From: JAYVIQ01 sp043770215
GTDB taxonomy: Bacteria; Bacteroidota; Bacteroidia; Cytophagales; JAAEPT01
Direction of reading: 5' to 3'
Length of the DNA: 8,064 nt
Assembly (NCBI GenBank): GCA_043770215.1
Contig: JAYVIQ010000203.1
Span: forward strand, 1-8,064
The notes below the pieces were generated by a model. The model saw nothing but the letters and a program-made list of their open reading frames with translations, made no database searches and had not been told where the DNA came from. Each line of letters starts with the position of its first letter. The stretch's first letter is position 1. Of the stretch, positions 1 through 5,374 are shown one piece after another. A program made the translations under genes and the position numbers.

Positions 1-158
1 ACTATAAATAACCCCGAATAAGGGCCCATATATTCAGAAAATCTATCTTTTACCCAATTGACCAAAAAAGAAATTAGCAGTATAGTAATGGCAATTGGAG
101 CAATAAATACCAACCCTCTAATAAAAAATCCTATGAACTCTGACCATATTTTTTTCAT
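1..158 (-). CDS. DUF502-family membrane protein, N-terminal part (runs off the left edge)
   Basis: This open frame begins at an ATG at 158-156 and continues without a stop for 52 codons to the window edge, so only the N terminus is visible. It starts MKKIWSEFIGFFIRGLVFIA and continues into a hydrophobic stretch (about residues 10-34) containing G15-L16 and P21-I-A-I-T25. That pattern (a short basic start, then 'GL..l.P.aiT' inside the first membrane helix) is what I know from the DUF502 family (COG2928), small integral membrane proteins related to plant COV proteins and of unknown biochemical function. The helix is followed by a polar segment (residues 34-45, with K37, D38, R39). The gene lies on the same strand as tsf but beyond a strong terminator, so it is probably a separate transcription unit. 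No Shine-Dalgarno sequence is seen, as is usual in Bacteroidota. The family call rests on pattern recognition over 52 residues. Confidence 0.62.
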   Translation of the reverse strand, partial: MKKIWSEFIGFFIRGLVFIAPIAITILLISFLVNWVKDRFSEYMGPYSGLFI

Positions 159-230
159 AATGCTAAGGTACATCATAATCTATATAAATTTAAGTATAAA
201 TGCATAGGATTTAGTTATATAAAGAGAAGC

Positions 231-238
231 CAAAACTA
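231..238 (-). promoter_or_regulatory. Possible -7 element for the DUF502-type gene
   Basis: On the minus strand the sequence TAGTTTTG fits the Bacteroidota -7 consensus TAnnTTTG and lies about 70 nt before the start codon at 158. No convincing TTTG or TTG is found 19-21 nt upstream, and such matches arise by chance in AT-rich DNA. The site does sit in the right place: after the tsf terminator and before the gene. Confidence 0.25.
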
Positions 239-277
239 AATTTATCTATAATATCCATTCATAAGTAAATGAAACAT

Positions 278-327
278 ATAGTAAACACAAAAAAAGGGGC
301 AAAAGCCCCTTTTTTTGTGTTTACTAT
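278..327 (-). terminator. Perfect 23-bp intrinsic terminator after tsf, symmetric for both strands
   Basis: Positions 278-300 pair perfectly with 305-327 around a 4-nt loop (301-304). The core is GGGGC/GCCCC, flanked by a run of seven A on one side and seven T on the other, then by further paired GTGTTTACTAT. This is the classic A-tract, GC stem, U-tract layout and is symmetric, so it could stop transcription from either side. It begins 15 nt after the tsf stop codon and closes the ribosomal protein operon, separating it from the DUF502-type gene. Confidence 0.9.
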
Positions 328-341
328 TTTCAACTAACAAA

Positions 342-1169
342 TTAGCCAATTGCTACTCGTTCAAAAGAAGTAACTGTCAAACCTTTTTGTACTGATTCTA
401 ACATTTGAGCGACAGTTTTAGAGCCATCTTTAACAAAATCTTGCTCTAACAATGTGTTGTCTTTAAAATATTTAGTCAATTTTCCTTGAGCAATCTTATC
501 AACTATAGCTTCTGGCTTACCTTCTGCCAATGCCAATTCTCTTCCAATTGCTAATTCTCTTTCTATAGTTACAGCATCTACAGCTTCTTTGTTTAATGCA
601 ATAGGATTCATTGCAGCAATTTGCATAGCCACATCTTTACCAGCTTCTTCTGCGCCAGTAGCAGATAAACCTACTAAAACACCTAACTTATTGTTTGAGT
701 GGGAGTAAGAAACTACAGAAGCACTTTCAACTTTAACAACTTTAAGTATCTCTATTTTTTCTCCAATTTTACCAATATAATCTACTAAATTATCAGAGAT
801 AGAACGCCCATCCTTGAAGTTAGCAGCCAATGTTGCTTCTGCGCTGCCTAAATTATTAGCAACTACAACATCCGCTATTTCGTTTGCTAGAGTTACAAAT
901 TCTGCATTTTTAGCTACAAAGTCAGTTTCGCAACCTAAAGCAATAGCATAACCAGTTTTACTGTCTGCACTTACTTTTACAACTACTGCACCTTCTGTTG
1001 TTTCTCTGTCTGCTCTTTTTTCAGAAACTTTTTGACCTTGTTTTCTCAAAAACTCAATAGCCTCATCTATGTTTCCGTCAGCTTCAGTCAAAGCTTTTTT
1101 GCAGTCCATCATTCCTGCTCCAGTAATTTGTCTTAATTTATTTACGTCTTGTGCTGTTATTGTAGCCAT
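342..1169 (-). CDS. tsf: Translation elongation factor Ts (EF-Ts)
   Basis: EF-Ts is the guanine nucleotide exchange factor that regenerates EF-Tu-GTP from EF-Tu-GDP in the cytoplasm. The 275-residue product is close to the usual 270-290. Residues 1-55 form the N-terminal UBA-like domain with the signature TGAGMMDCKKAL at 16-27. The second signature, TDFVAKN at 82-88, contains the Asp-Phe pair that in E. coli EF-Ts inserts into EF-Tu and disturbs the magnesium site. The C-terminal part carries QIAAMNP (183-189), typical of the dimerisation core. The ATG start is preceded by a run of A's, common in this phylum. The gene lies 100 nt downstream of rpsB with a hairpin between them, and is followed by a strong terminator, so it is the last gene of the operon. 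Start, length and motifs are all as expected. Confidence 0.98.
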   Translation of the reverse strand: MATITAQDVNKLRQITGAGMMDCKKALTEADGNIDEAIEFLRKQGQKVSEKRADRETTEGAVVVKVSADSKTGYAIALGCETDFVAKNAEFVTLANEIADVVVANNLGSAEATLAANFKDGRSISDNLVDYIGKIGEKIEILKVVKVESASVVSYSHSNNKLGVLVGLSATGAEEAGKDVAMQIAAMNPIALNKEAVDAVTIERELAIGRELALAEGKPEAIVDKIAQGKLTKYFKDNTLLEQDFVKDGSKTVAQMLESVQKGLTVTSFERVAIG

Positions 1170-1207
1170 TTTTTTGGATTTAATGTTTTAAAATCTAGTT
1201 TAAACAA

Positions 1208-1239
1208 ATTGAACACTCGATTTTGTTCGAGTGTTCAAT
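1208..1239 (-). terminator. Hairpin between rpsB and tsf, candidate attenuator or partial terminator
   Basis: A perfect 13-bp stem (1208-1220 with 1227-1239) encloses a 6-nt loop (1221-1226). Read in the direction of transcription it begins 30 nt after the rpsB stop codon and is followed by TTGTTT, a broken U-tract. Because tsf starts only 38 nt further on and no good promoter is seen in the gap, full termination here would silence tsf. A partial terminator or an RNA-processing or stability element is more likely. The structure is seen directly; the role is inference. Confidence 0.5.
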
Positions 1240-1269
1240 GATTATTTTCTCAATACAGAAATTATGAAA

Positions 1270-2040
1270 TTATTCTTGTTCAGAAGCAACTTCTTCGTCT
1301 ATAGCTTTTTTCTCAGCTATGTCCTCTTTTTCCTTATCGTTTTCTTTGTCTTTTTTGCGCTCTTGTAATCCCTCTTCAATTGCAGCTGTAATTACTTTTA
1401 CAATTGCTTTTACAGATTTAAATGCATCATCATTTCCTGGGATAGCGTAATCTACTGAGTCTGGATTAGAGTTAGTATCTACGATACCAAAAACTGGGAT
1501 ACCTAATTTTTTTGCTTCTGCAACTGCAATATGCTCTTTTTTAACATCTACAATAAACAAAGCTGCAGGAAGTCTAGTCAAATCTGCAATACCGCCCAAT
1601 ACTTTTTCTAGTTTCTCACGCTCACGTTGCATCATCAAACGCTCACGTTTTGCTAAGTTTTTGTACGCTTCGTCTTTCATTAATTTCTCCATAGAAGAAA
1701 GTTTTTTCAACGATTTACGTACAGTAGCAAAGTTAGTCAACATACCACCTAACCATCTTTCAGAAACGAAAGGCATGTTTAAGTTTCTTGCTTCTTCTGC
1801 AATTATCTCTTTCGCTTGTTTTTTAGTAGCCACAAACATAATTTTTCTACCACTTTTAATGATATTTTTAATTATTTCTGAGCTTTCTTCTAAGCAAGCA
1901 ATTGTTTTATTTAAATCTATGATGTGGATACCATTTTTCTCCATGAAAATATATGGAGCCATTCTTGGATCCCATTTTCTAGTAAGGTGACCAAAATGAA
2001 CACCTGCATCCAGTAATTCTTTGTAAGTAGCTTTTGCCAT
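1270..2040 (-). CDS. rpsB: 30S ribosomal protein S2
   Basis: S2 is a late-assembling protein of the small ribosomal subunit, next to S1 at the mRNA exit side. The 256-residue product shows the N-terminal signature LLDAGVHFGHLTRKWDPRM (9-27) followed by APYIF and the conserved G37-I-H-I-I-D42. The motif FVSERWLGGMLTNF lies at 91-104, and the second signature, FIVDVKKEHIAVAEAKKLGI, at 162-181, followed by VDTNSNPD (187-194) and YAIPGNDD (198-205). After residue 225 comes a highly charged Lys/Glu-rich tail (QERKKDKENDKEKEDI onward) that is lineage specific and probably disordered. The gene starts 12 nt after the rpsI stop codon, which fits one transcript with rplM and rpsI; tsf follows after a hairpin. 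Confidence 0.98.
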   Translation of the reverse strand: MAKATYKELLDAGVHFGHLTRKWDPRMAPYIFMEKNGIHIIDLNKTIACLEESSEIIKNIIKSGRKIMFVATKKQAKEIIAEEARNLNMPFVSERWLGGMLTNFATVRKSLKKLSSMEKLMKDEAYKNLAKRERLMMQREREKLEKVLGGIADLTRLPAALFIVDVKKEHIAVAEAKKLGIPVFGIVDTNSNPDSVDYAIPGNDDAFKSVKAIVKVITAAIEEGLQERKKDKENDKEKEDIAEKKAIDEEVASEQE

Positions 2041-2052
2041 TGTGTTCTTGTC

Positions 2053-2439
2053 TTAACGTTTACTAAATTGGAATCTTTTTCTTGCTTTTGCACGACCGTA
2101 TTTCTTACGCTCAACCATACGAGGGTCACGAGTAAGGAATCCTTCTTTTTTGATCGCTGGTTTGTTTTCAAGGCTCACTTCTACAAGTGCTCTTGAAATA
2201 GCGTGTCTTACTGCTTCTGCTTGACCTGCAATTCCACCACCATCTACATTTATTTTAATGTCAAAGCTATCAGCCTGACCAACAAGTGTAAGTGGTTGTT
2301 TTACGATAATACGTAAAACTTCTGTAGTAAAGTAATTCTCAAACTTTCTACCGTTTACTGTAATTTCTCCTTTTCCGTCTTTTAGGTAAATTCTCGCTAC
2401 CGCAGTCTTTCTTCTACCAATTGTGTTTACTACTTCCAT
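2053..2439 (-). CDS. rpsI: 30S ribosomal protein S9
   Basis: S9 is a small-subunit protein whose C-terminal tail reaches the P-site tRNA. The product has 128 residues, the normal size. It begins with the conserved TIGRRKTAVARI (6-17). The family signature GGGIAGQAEAVRHAISRAL is at 67-85, and FLTRDPRMVERKKYGRAKAR at 101-120. The protein ends in FQFSKR; the terminal Ser-Lys-Arg is the conserved tail that contacts tRNA. The start codon lies 1 nt after the rplM stop codon, so translation of the two is very probably coupled, and rpsB follows after 12 nt. rplM-rpsI pairing is near universal in bacteria. Confidence 0.98.
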   Translation of the reverse strand: MEVVNTIGRRKTAVARIYLKDGKGEITVNGRKFENYFTTEVLRIIVKQPLTLVGQADSFDIKINVDGGGIAGQAEAVRHAISRALVEVSLENKPAIKKEGFLTRDPRMVERKKYGRAKARKRFQFSKR

Positions 2440-2440
2440 C

Positions 2441-2884
2441 TTAGAATTTTAATTCGATTGGTTGTTGCGCTTCGTACTGGTGTTTATCACCTTCTACTAC
2501 ATGCAAATTTCTATACATTTGACTGCCGAGAATAGACTTAGGTAACATACCTTTTACAGCTTTCTCTAATATTCTTGTAGGATGCTTTGCTAGCATATCT
2601 CTAGCAACCACAGTTTTTTGCCCGCCTGGGTATAAAGTGTGGGAGATGTATTCTTTACCTTTCCATTTCTGTCCAGTAAATTTAACCTTCTCAGCATTAA
2701 TTACAATCACATGATCTCCACAGTTTGTGCTAGGAGTATAGCTAGGCTTGTGTTTGCCTTTAACTATCTTAGCGATTTCGCTCGCAATTCTACCTACAGT
2801 CTGACCTGAGGCATCTACCACGAACCATTTGCGTTCAACAGTAGCTTTTTTTGCGTATGACGTTTTATAACTTAATGCGTCCAT
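2441..2884 (-). CDS. rplM: 50S ribosomal protein L13
   Basis: L13 is an early-assembling protein of the large ribosomal subunit. The 147-residue product is close to the family's usual 142-151. Conserved segments are RKWFVVDASGQTVGRIAS (18-35), KPSYTPSTNCGDHVIVINA (46-64), the central GQKWKGKEYISHTLYPGG (71-88) and the C-terminal signature AVKGMLPKSILGSQMYRNL (109-127), followed by EAQQP (138-142). The ATG lies about 50 nt downstream of a strong Bacteroidota-type promoter, making this the first gene of the rplM-rpsI-rpsB-tsf operon. A small hairpin at the start of the predicted leader may be an autoregulatory site. L13 is a known autogenous regulator in other bacteria, though with differing RNA structures. 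Confidence 0.98.
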   Translation of the reverse strand: MDALSYKTSYAKKATVERKWFVVDASGQTVGRIASEIAKIVKGKHKPSYTPSTNCGDHVIVINAEKVKFTGQKWKGKEYISHTLYPGGQKTVVARDMLAKHPTRILEKAVKGMLPKSILGSQMYRNLHVVEGDKHQYEAQQPIELKF

Positions 2885-2912
2885 TTATTTTTGTTTACAA
2901 CTTTTGTTTTCA

Positions 2913-2929
2913 CCATCAATTTTTGACGG
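2913..2929 (-). promoter_or_regulatory. Hairpin at the 5' end of the rplM leader, candidate L13 autoregulatory site
   Basis: On the minus strand CCGTCAA (2929-2923), a 3-nt AAA loop and TTGATGG (2919-2913) can form a 7-bp stem with one G-U pair. It lies just after the predicted transcription start, about 5 nt downstream of the -7 element, in a leader of about 45 nt that is otherwise A-rich and unstructured. Its position at the start of a ribosomal protein mRNA suggests autogenous control by L13 or simple 5'-end protection. The stem is seen directly; the function is inferred. Confidence 0.4.
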
Positions 2930-2933
2930 ATTG

Positions 2934-2966
2934 CAAAGATACTTGCTTTTATTTTATTTTACAAAA
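2934..2966 (-). promoter_or_regulatory. Promoter of the rplM-rpsI-rpsB-tsf operon
   Basis: On the minus strand a TTTTG (-33 region, 2966-2962) is followed after 20 nt by TATCTTTG (-7 region, 2941-2934). This is a full match to the Bacteroidota sigma-ABfr consensus TTTG, 19-21 nt, TAnnTTTG. The spacer is almost pure A/T. Transcription should begin near 2930-2928, giving a leader of about 45 nt before the rplM ATG at 2884. It is the best promoter in the window, as expected for a ribosomal protein operon. Confidence 0.85.
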
Positions 2967-3008
2967 CTTTAATTGAAATATTTAGTTAAAAAGATTGCCA
3001 ATTTGTTA

Positions 3009-3595
3009 TTACTCAATGGCTTTATTTTTACCTTGAAGTCTCTTTTTAAGCAAAAGCATTAAAAAATCCATTTTGTGGTTAAAACACACCCACCAAAACC
3101 GTATAAAAGCACCCAAAAATACATCTAAAGGGTTATGATCTCCTAAATGAATGCTAGAATATGCTACTAATACACTCATAAAATATGCATATACCATAAA
3201 AACACCAATTTTAATTTTGTAAGGCTAGTGATGTAACTGTATAAAAACTAATATGATGTATGCCCTGAAGGCATAGTAAGGTAAAAACTTTTTGATATTT
3301 GGTTTTACGAAAAAATATTTCTCATAAGGCTGTTCTCTATAAATTAATATTTTCAAACCAGTTGTAACACCTATGTTTAAAGCCACACCTCCACCCCTAT
3401 TCTTATTTCTTTACTTTTTAAAAGAGTATCTATACTTAAACTACCTGTAAAATATGTTATTGTTGGATGTAATAAAATGATTAAGGGGGTTGTATAGCTA
3501 GAGACCAGAATAAAATATGAAACTAGCAGCGTATTTCTGTGCACGTAAATTGCTTTCAGGAAATTAACCTTTAAATTTTGCTCAACAATTAAATT
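3009..3595 (-). pseudogene. Decayed PAP2-superfamily membrane phosphatase
   Basis: Joining minus-strand frames rebuilds the layout of a PAP2 (type 2 phosphatidic acid phosphatase) protein, normally a 5-6 helix membrane enzyme that removes phosphate from lipid substrates. About 3595-3380 encodes NFLKAIYVHRN and a hydrophobic helix region (SYFILVSSYTTPLIILL), ending at a TAA (3379-3377). The frame then shifts, and 3386-3303 encodes VTTGLKILIYREQPYEKYFF, matching motif 1 (K-x6-RP) with Gln for the Arg. After another shift, MPSGHTSY (3274-3251) is an intact motif 2, followed at once by TAG (3250-3248). A third shift leads to 3214-3009, where SSIHLGDHNPLDVFLGAF matches motif 3 (SR-x5-H-x3-D) with Ser for the Arg. 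No start codon remains in the N-terminal frame. Three frame changes, one nonsense codon and two lost active-site Arg residues argue for real decay, not a sequencing error. The 62-codon frame at 3009-3197 is its C-terminal remnant. The upstream limit is approximate. Confidence 0.82.
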
Positions 3596-3810
3596 TCGAA
3601 AGTTAAAAAAAAATGGATGTGCTAGTTTTATGCCTTAAGAGTTTGTGTTGCTTTACGCATCTTTTCGTGATCTTATTTTTGTTCCGTTAACGTAAGTTAA
3701 AATACTCTTTGTTTTGGTTGTATAAAAAATGATGCTTTGTCTAATTAAATATGAAAACAAAAAATTATTTTGTTAGAATTAAAAGTAGTTCTTACGTTTT
3801 TAATAGAATG
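3596..3810. other. Non-coding gap between the CAP gene and the PAP2 pseudogene
   Basis: I see no gene here. The minus strand is weakly open just upstream of the pseudogene (to a TAA at 3637-3635) but gives no family signal. There is a run of nine A's at 3605-3613. A small AT-only inverted repeat (3756-3762 with 3768-3774, 5-nt loop), about 40 nt after the CAP gene stop, could be a weak terminator but has just one G-C pair. A 5-bp repeat TTAAC/GTTAA lies at 3687-3691 and 3696-3700. Confidence 0.5.
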
Positions 3811-4431
3811 TCAATTACAAATAATTGGAACACCTTCATTATCTAGTTCTGTACCAAACCAAATGCAAGCAAAATCTCTATTTATTCCTATTCCAATAGC
3901 GTTCCATTTCATTTTGGCCCAAATTTCTTTGTTTAAAATTACGTCATTATGTCCCTTAGATTTTTTCCAACCATCTAGCGCTGTCTCTACAGTAACTGTA
4001 TCACCACTAAAATTATTGAACTGTGAAAAACCATGAGTTATCTCAAAACCTAACCCTCTATAATTTGTAAGTTCATGAGGTTTATCCCACATACAATTGG
4101 CTTTTTTATGATCTTCTGTATAGCAGCATGAAGACCATTTTCCTTTATCTGACCAACTGTGCATATTGCATCTGGTACTAAATGGTCTATTGTAGCTTAA
4201 ATCATAGGCGTGTGTTTGGGCAACTTTTGATAGTGCAAAGGATAATTTTATCTCACGCAACCCATTTTCTTTTCTGTACTTATTTATTTCATTAAAAAGT
4301 TTCATTTCTTTGGCAGATAGACAAATGGGCAACTCTTTTCCTGATGTTAAATTAGTAAAAGAACTAACAAAAAATAAAGTAATGAAAATGAATTGAAAGC
4401 GTCTAAAATTCATATTTTTTGTCAAAATCAT
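3811..4431 (-). CDS. Secreted Cys-rich CAP/SCP-domain protein
   Basis: The 206-residue product starts with a signal-peptide-like segment: basic residues (K5, R10, R11), a hydrophobic core FQFIFITLFF (12-21), then a polar stretch to about G31. The rest resembles a CAP (SCP/PR-1-like) domain: an N-terminal helix 'LFNEINKYRKENGL' (45-58), the conserved His in HSW (91-93), the Glu in GFE (128-130), and the C-terminal block GWKKSKGHNDVILN (154-167) with H161, then W171 and GIGI (180-183). These correspond to the His/Glu cavity of CAP proteins, whose biochemical role in bacteria is mostly unknown. Seven Cys (37, 88, 102, 103, 113, 189, 205) suggest disulfides outside the cytoplasm; four lie between 88 and 113 around the central His. 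The ATG at 4431 overlaps the TGA of the upstream lipoprotein gene (ATGA), indicating translational coupling; an in-frame ATG at 4413 is an alternative start and would give a tighter signal peptide. Confidence 0.85.
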   Translation of the reverse strand: MILTKNMNFRRFQFIFITLFFVSSFTNLTSGKELPICLSAKEMKLFNEINKYRKENGLREIKLSFALSKVAQTHAYDLSYNRPFSTRCNMHSWSDKGKWSSCCYTEDHKKANCMWDKPHELTNYRGLGFEITHGFSQFNNFSGDTVTVETALDGWKKSKGHNDVILNKEIWAKMKWNAIGIGINRDFACIWFGTELDNEGVPIICN

Positions 4432-5234
4432 TTTATCAACCTCAAGTCATTAAATACGCTTGCATCTTTCCACCCTAAATCCTTGTCTTTACCCGCAATT
4501 GGAATGGAACTGATAAAATTTTCTCTTTCATTGCTTGTATCATTGTCACAGTAATTTAGACAAAAACCCAATATTTTATTCTTTTTGAGTTTAACAGAAT
4601 TGTTCTTTTTCCCGTCAGTATATGTATCATCATAAATATCTATTGCAAACTCCCAAACCGATGTTTTACCTATGGTTTTTTTTGCTGTTTTGATGTGATT
4701 ATTGTACAAATGTGGTTTCTGATCTGTTCCTAAATCTACAACATCTTTACAGTTAAGAGCTACATGGTAAGCAAATGCTTTATGATTGAACTGATGTAAA
4801 TCATTTCCGTTATTCTCATCTATAAATATCTCTACACAATCATCGTTCCACCAAGAAGAATCCCATTTTTCGTGAATATCTATTAAACTGTCATCCAAGA
4901 TTTCTACCAAAAGGTACAGTTTATCTTGATCCCAACTTAGTTTAAACTTACCCTCGAAATCATTTCTAGAATAAGGTTTACCTAACCAAATGTTATTAAT
5001 AGGATACCACGTTTGATTTTCCCAGGCTTTATCAGATGAATCTCCGTCTATTTTAGGCGATATATTAGCAAAATTTGCAGCTAATTGAAACCTATTTTTG
5101 TCTGTAGAATCATTTTTAAAAAATTGGCGTAAAGTATCTTCTACAACTACATCTACTGGTTTTTTGTCTGGTTGCGTAAACTCACAAGAGATTGCTAAAT
5201 ACGCAAAAGAAAGTACAAAAATTATTTTATTCAT
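4428..5234 (-). CDS. Probable lipoprotein with a CBM9-like carbohydrate-binding domain
   Basis: The 268-residue product starts with a short hydrophobic signal (IIFVLSFAYLAIS) ending at C17, a plausible lipobox (A-I-S-C), so it is probably lipid-anchored. A linker of about 40 residues follows. The domain starts at IDGDSSDKAW (62-71), then YPINNIWLG (77-85), FKLSWDQDKLYLLVEILDD (97-115), WWNDDCVEIFIDENN (128-142), AYHVALNCKDVVDLG (155-169) and NYCDND (227-232), ending GWKDASVFNDLRL (254-266). The pattern 'IDG...D..W', 'W....LYl.v.v.DD', 'nDD.vEiFiD' is characteristic of CBM9-like domains, which bind sugars in xylanases and stand-alone proteins. No catalytic domain is seen, so a binding or surface-capture role is inferred. 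I chose the ATG at 5234; a TTG two codons upstream (5240) is also in frame but lies inside the predicted -7 element. The last 4 nt overlap the CAP gene, with which it forms an operon. The ligand is unknown. Confidence 0.85.
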   Translation of the reverse strand: MNKIIFVLSFAYLAISCEFTQPDKKPVDVVVEDTLRQFFKNDSTDKNRFQLAANFANISPKIDGDSSDKAWENQTWYPINNIWLGKPYSRNDFEGKFKLSWDQDKLYLLVEILDDSLIDIHEKWDSSWWNDDCVEIFIDENNGNDLHQFNHKAFAYHVALNCKDVVDLGTDQKPHLYNNHIKTAKKTIGKTSVWEFAIDIYDDTYTDGKKNNSVKLKKNKILGFCLNYCDNDTSNERENFISSIPIAGKDKDLGWKDASVFNDLRLIK

Positions 5235-5237
5235 ATT

Positions 5238-5267
5238 CAAAATTACATAATTCTAAGGAAACTACAA
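5238..5267 (-). promoter_or_regulatory. Candidate promoter of the CBM9-like/CAP operon, possibly giving a leaderless mRNA
   Basis: On the minus strand TTG (5267-5265), a 19-nt spacer and TAATTTTG (5245-5238) match the Bacteroidota promoter consensus. The -7 element ends only 3 nt before the ATG at 5234, so transcription would begin at or very near the start codon. Either the mRNA is leaderless or the match is a coincidence and the real promoter lies further upstream. Confidence 0.4.
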
Positions 5268-5338
5268 TAGAGTGCTAAATATCCTTGAAAAAACTATCAA
5301 TATTTCCTACTTTAGTAGATTAATTGACAACATTGTGG

Positions 5339-5360
5339 ATAGAGTTCTATACTACTCTAT
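5339..5360 (+). repeat. Inverted repeat 14 nt before the pyc start codon
   Basis: ATAGAGT (5339-5345) and ACTCTAT (5354-5360) form a 7-bp inverted repeat around an 8-nt spacer in the intergenic region between pyc and the divergent lipoprotein operon. It could be an operator for a dimeric regulator or a hairpin in the pyc leader. I could not find a convincing TAnnTTTG promoter for pyc here, so its position relative to the transcription start is unknown. Confidence 0.35.
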
Positions 5361-5374
5361 ATAAATACTTGTAA

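Noticed and set aside
1661..1990. A 109-codon plus-strand frame opposite rpsB.
   Set aside because: It is antisense to a certain ribosomal protein gene and its translation shows no family features.
1917..2171. An 84-codon minus-strand frame across the rpsI-rpsB junction.
   Set aside because: It runs out of frame through two certain genes and has no recognisable features.
3009..3197. A 62-codon minus-strand frame that could be called a small hypothetical membrane protein.
   Set aside because: Its sequence is the C-terminal motif-3 region of a PAP2 phosphatase and the upstream motifs lie in neighbouring frames, so it is part of the pseudogene and not an independent gene.
3756..3774. AT-only inverted repeat after the CAP gene as an intrinsic terminator.
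   Set aside because: The 7-bp stem has only one G-C pair and would be too weak; it is mentioned only in the description of the gap.
3770..4036. An 88-codon plus-strand frame opposite the CAP gene.
   Set aside because: It is antisense to a gene with clear signal peptide and CAP motifs.
5235..5240. TTG start codon at 5240 for the CBM9-like lipoprotein.
   Set aside because: An ATG follows two codons later, gives a cleaner signal peptide, and the TTG lies within the candidate -7 element.
5246..5374. A standard TAnnTTTG promoter for pyc.
   Set aside because: The nearest plus-strand candidate (TATCCTTG near 5280) has a mismatch and no partner at the right distance, so I did not call it.
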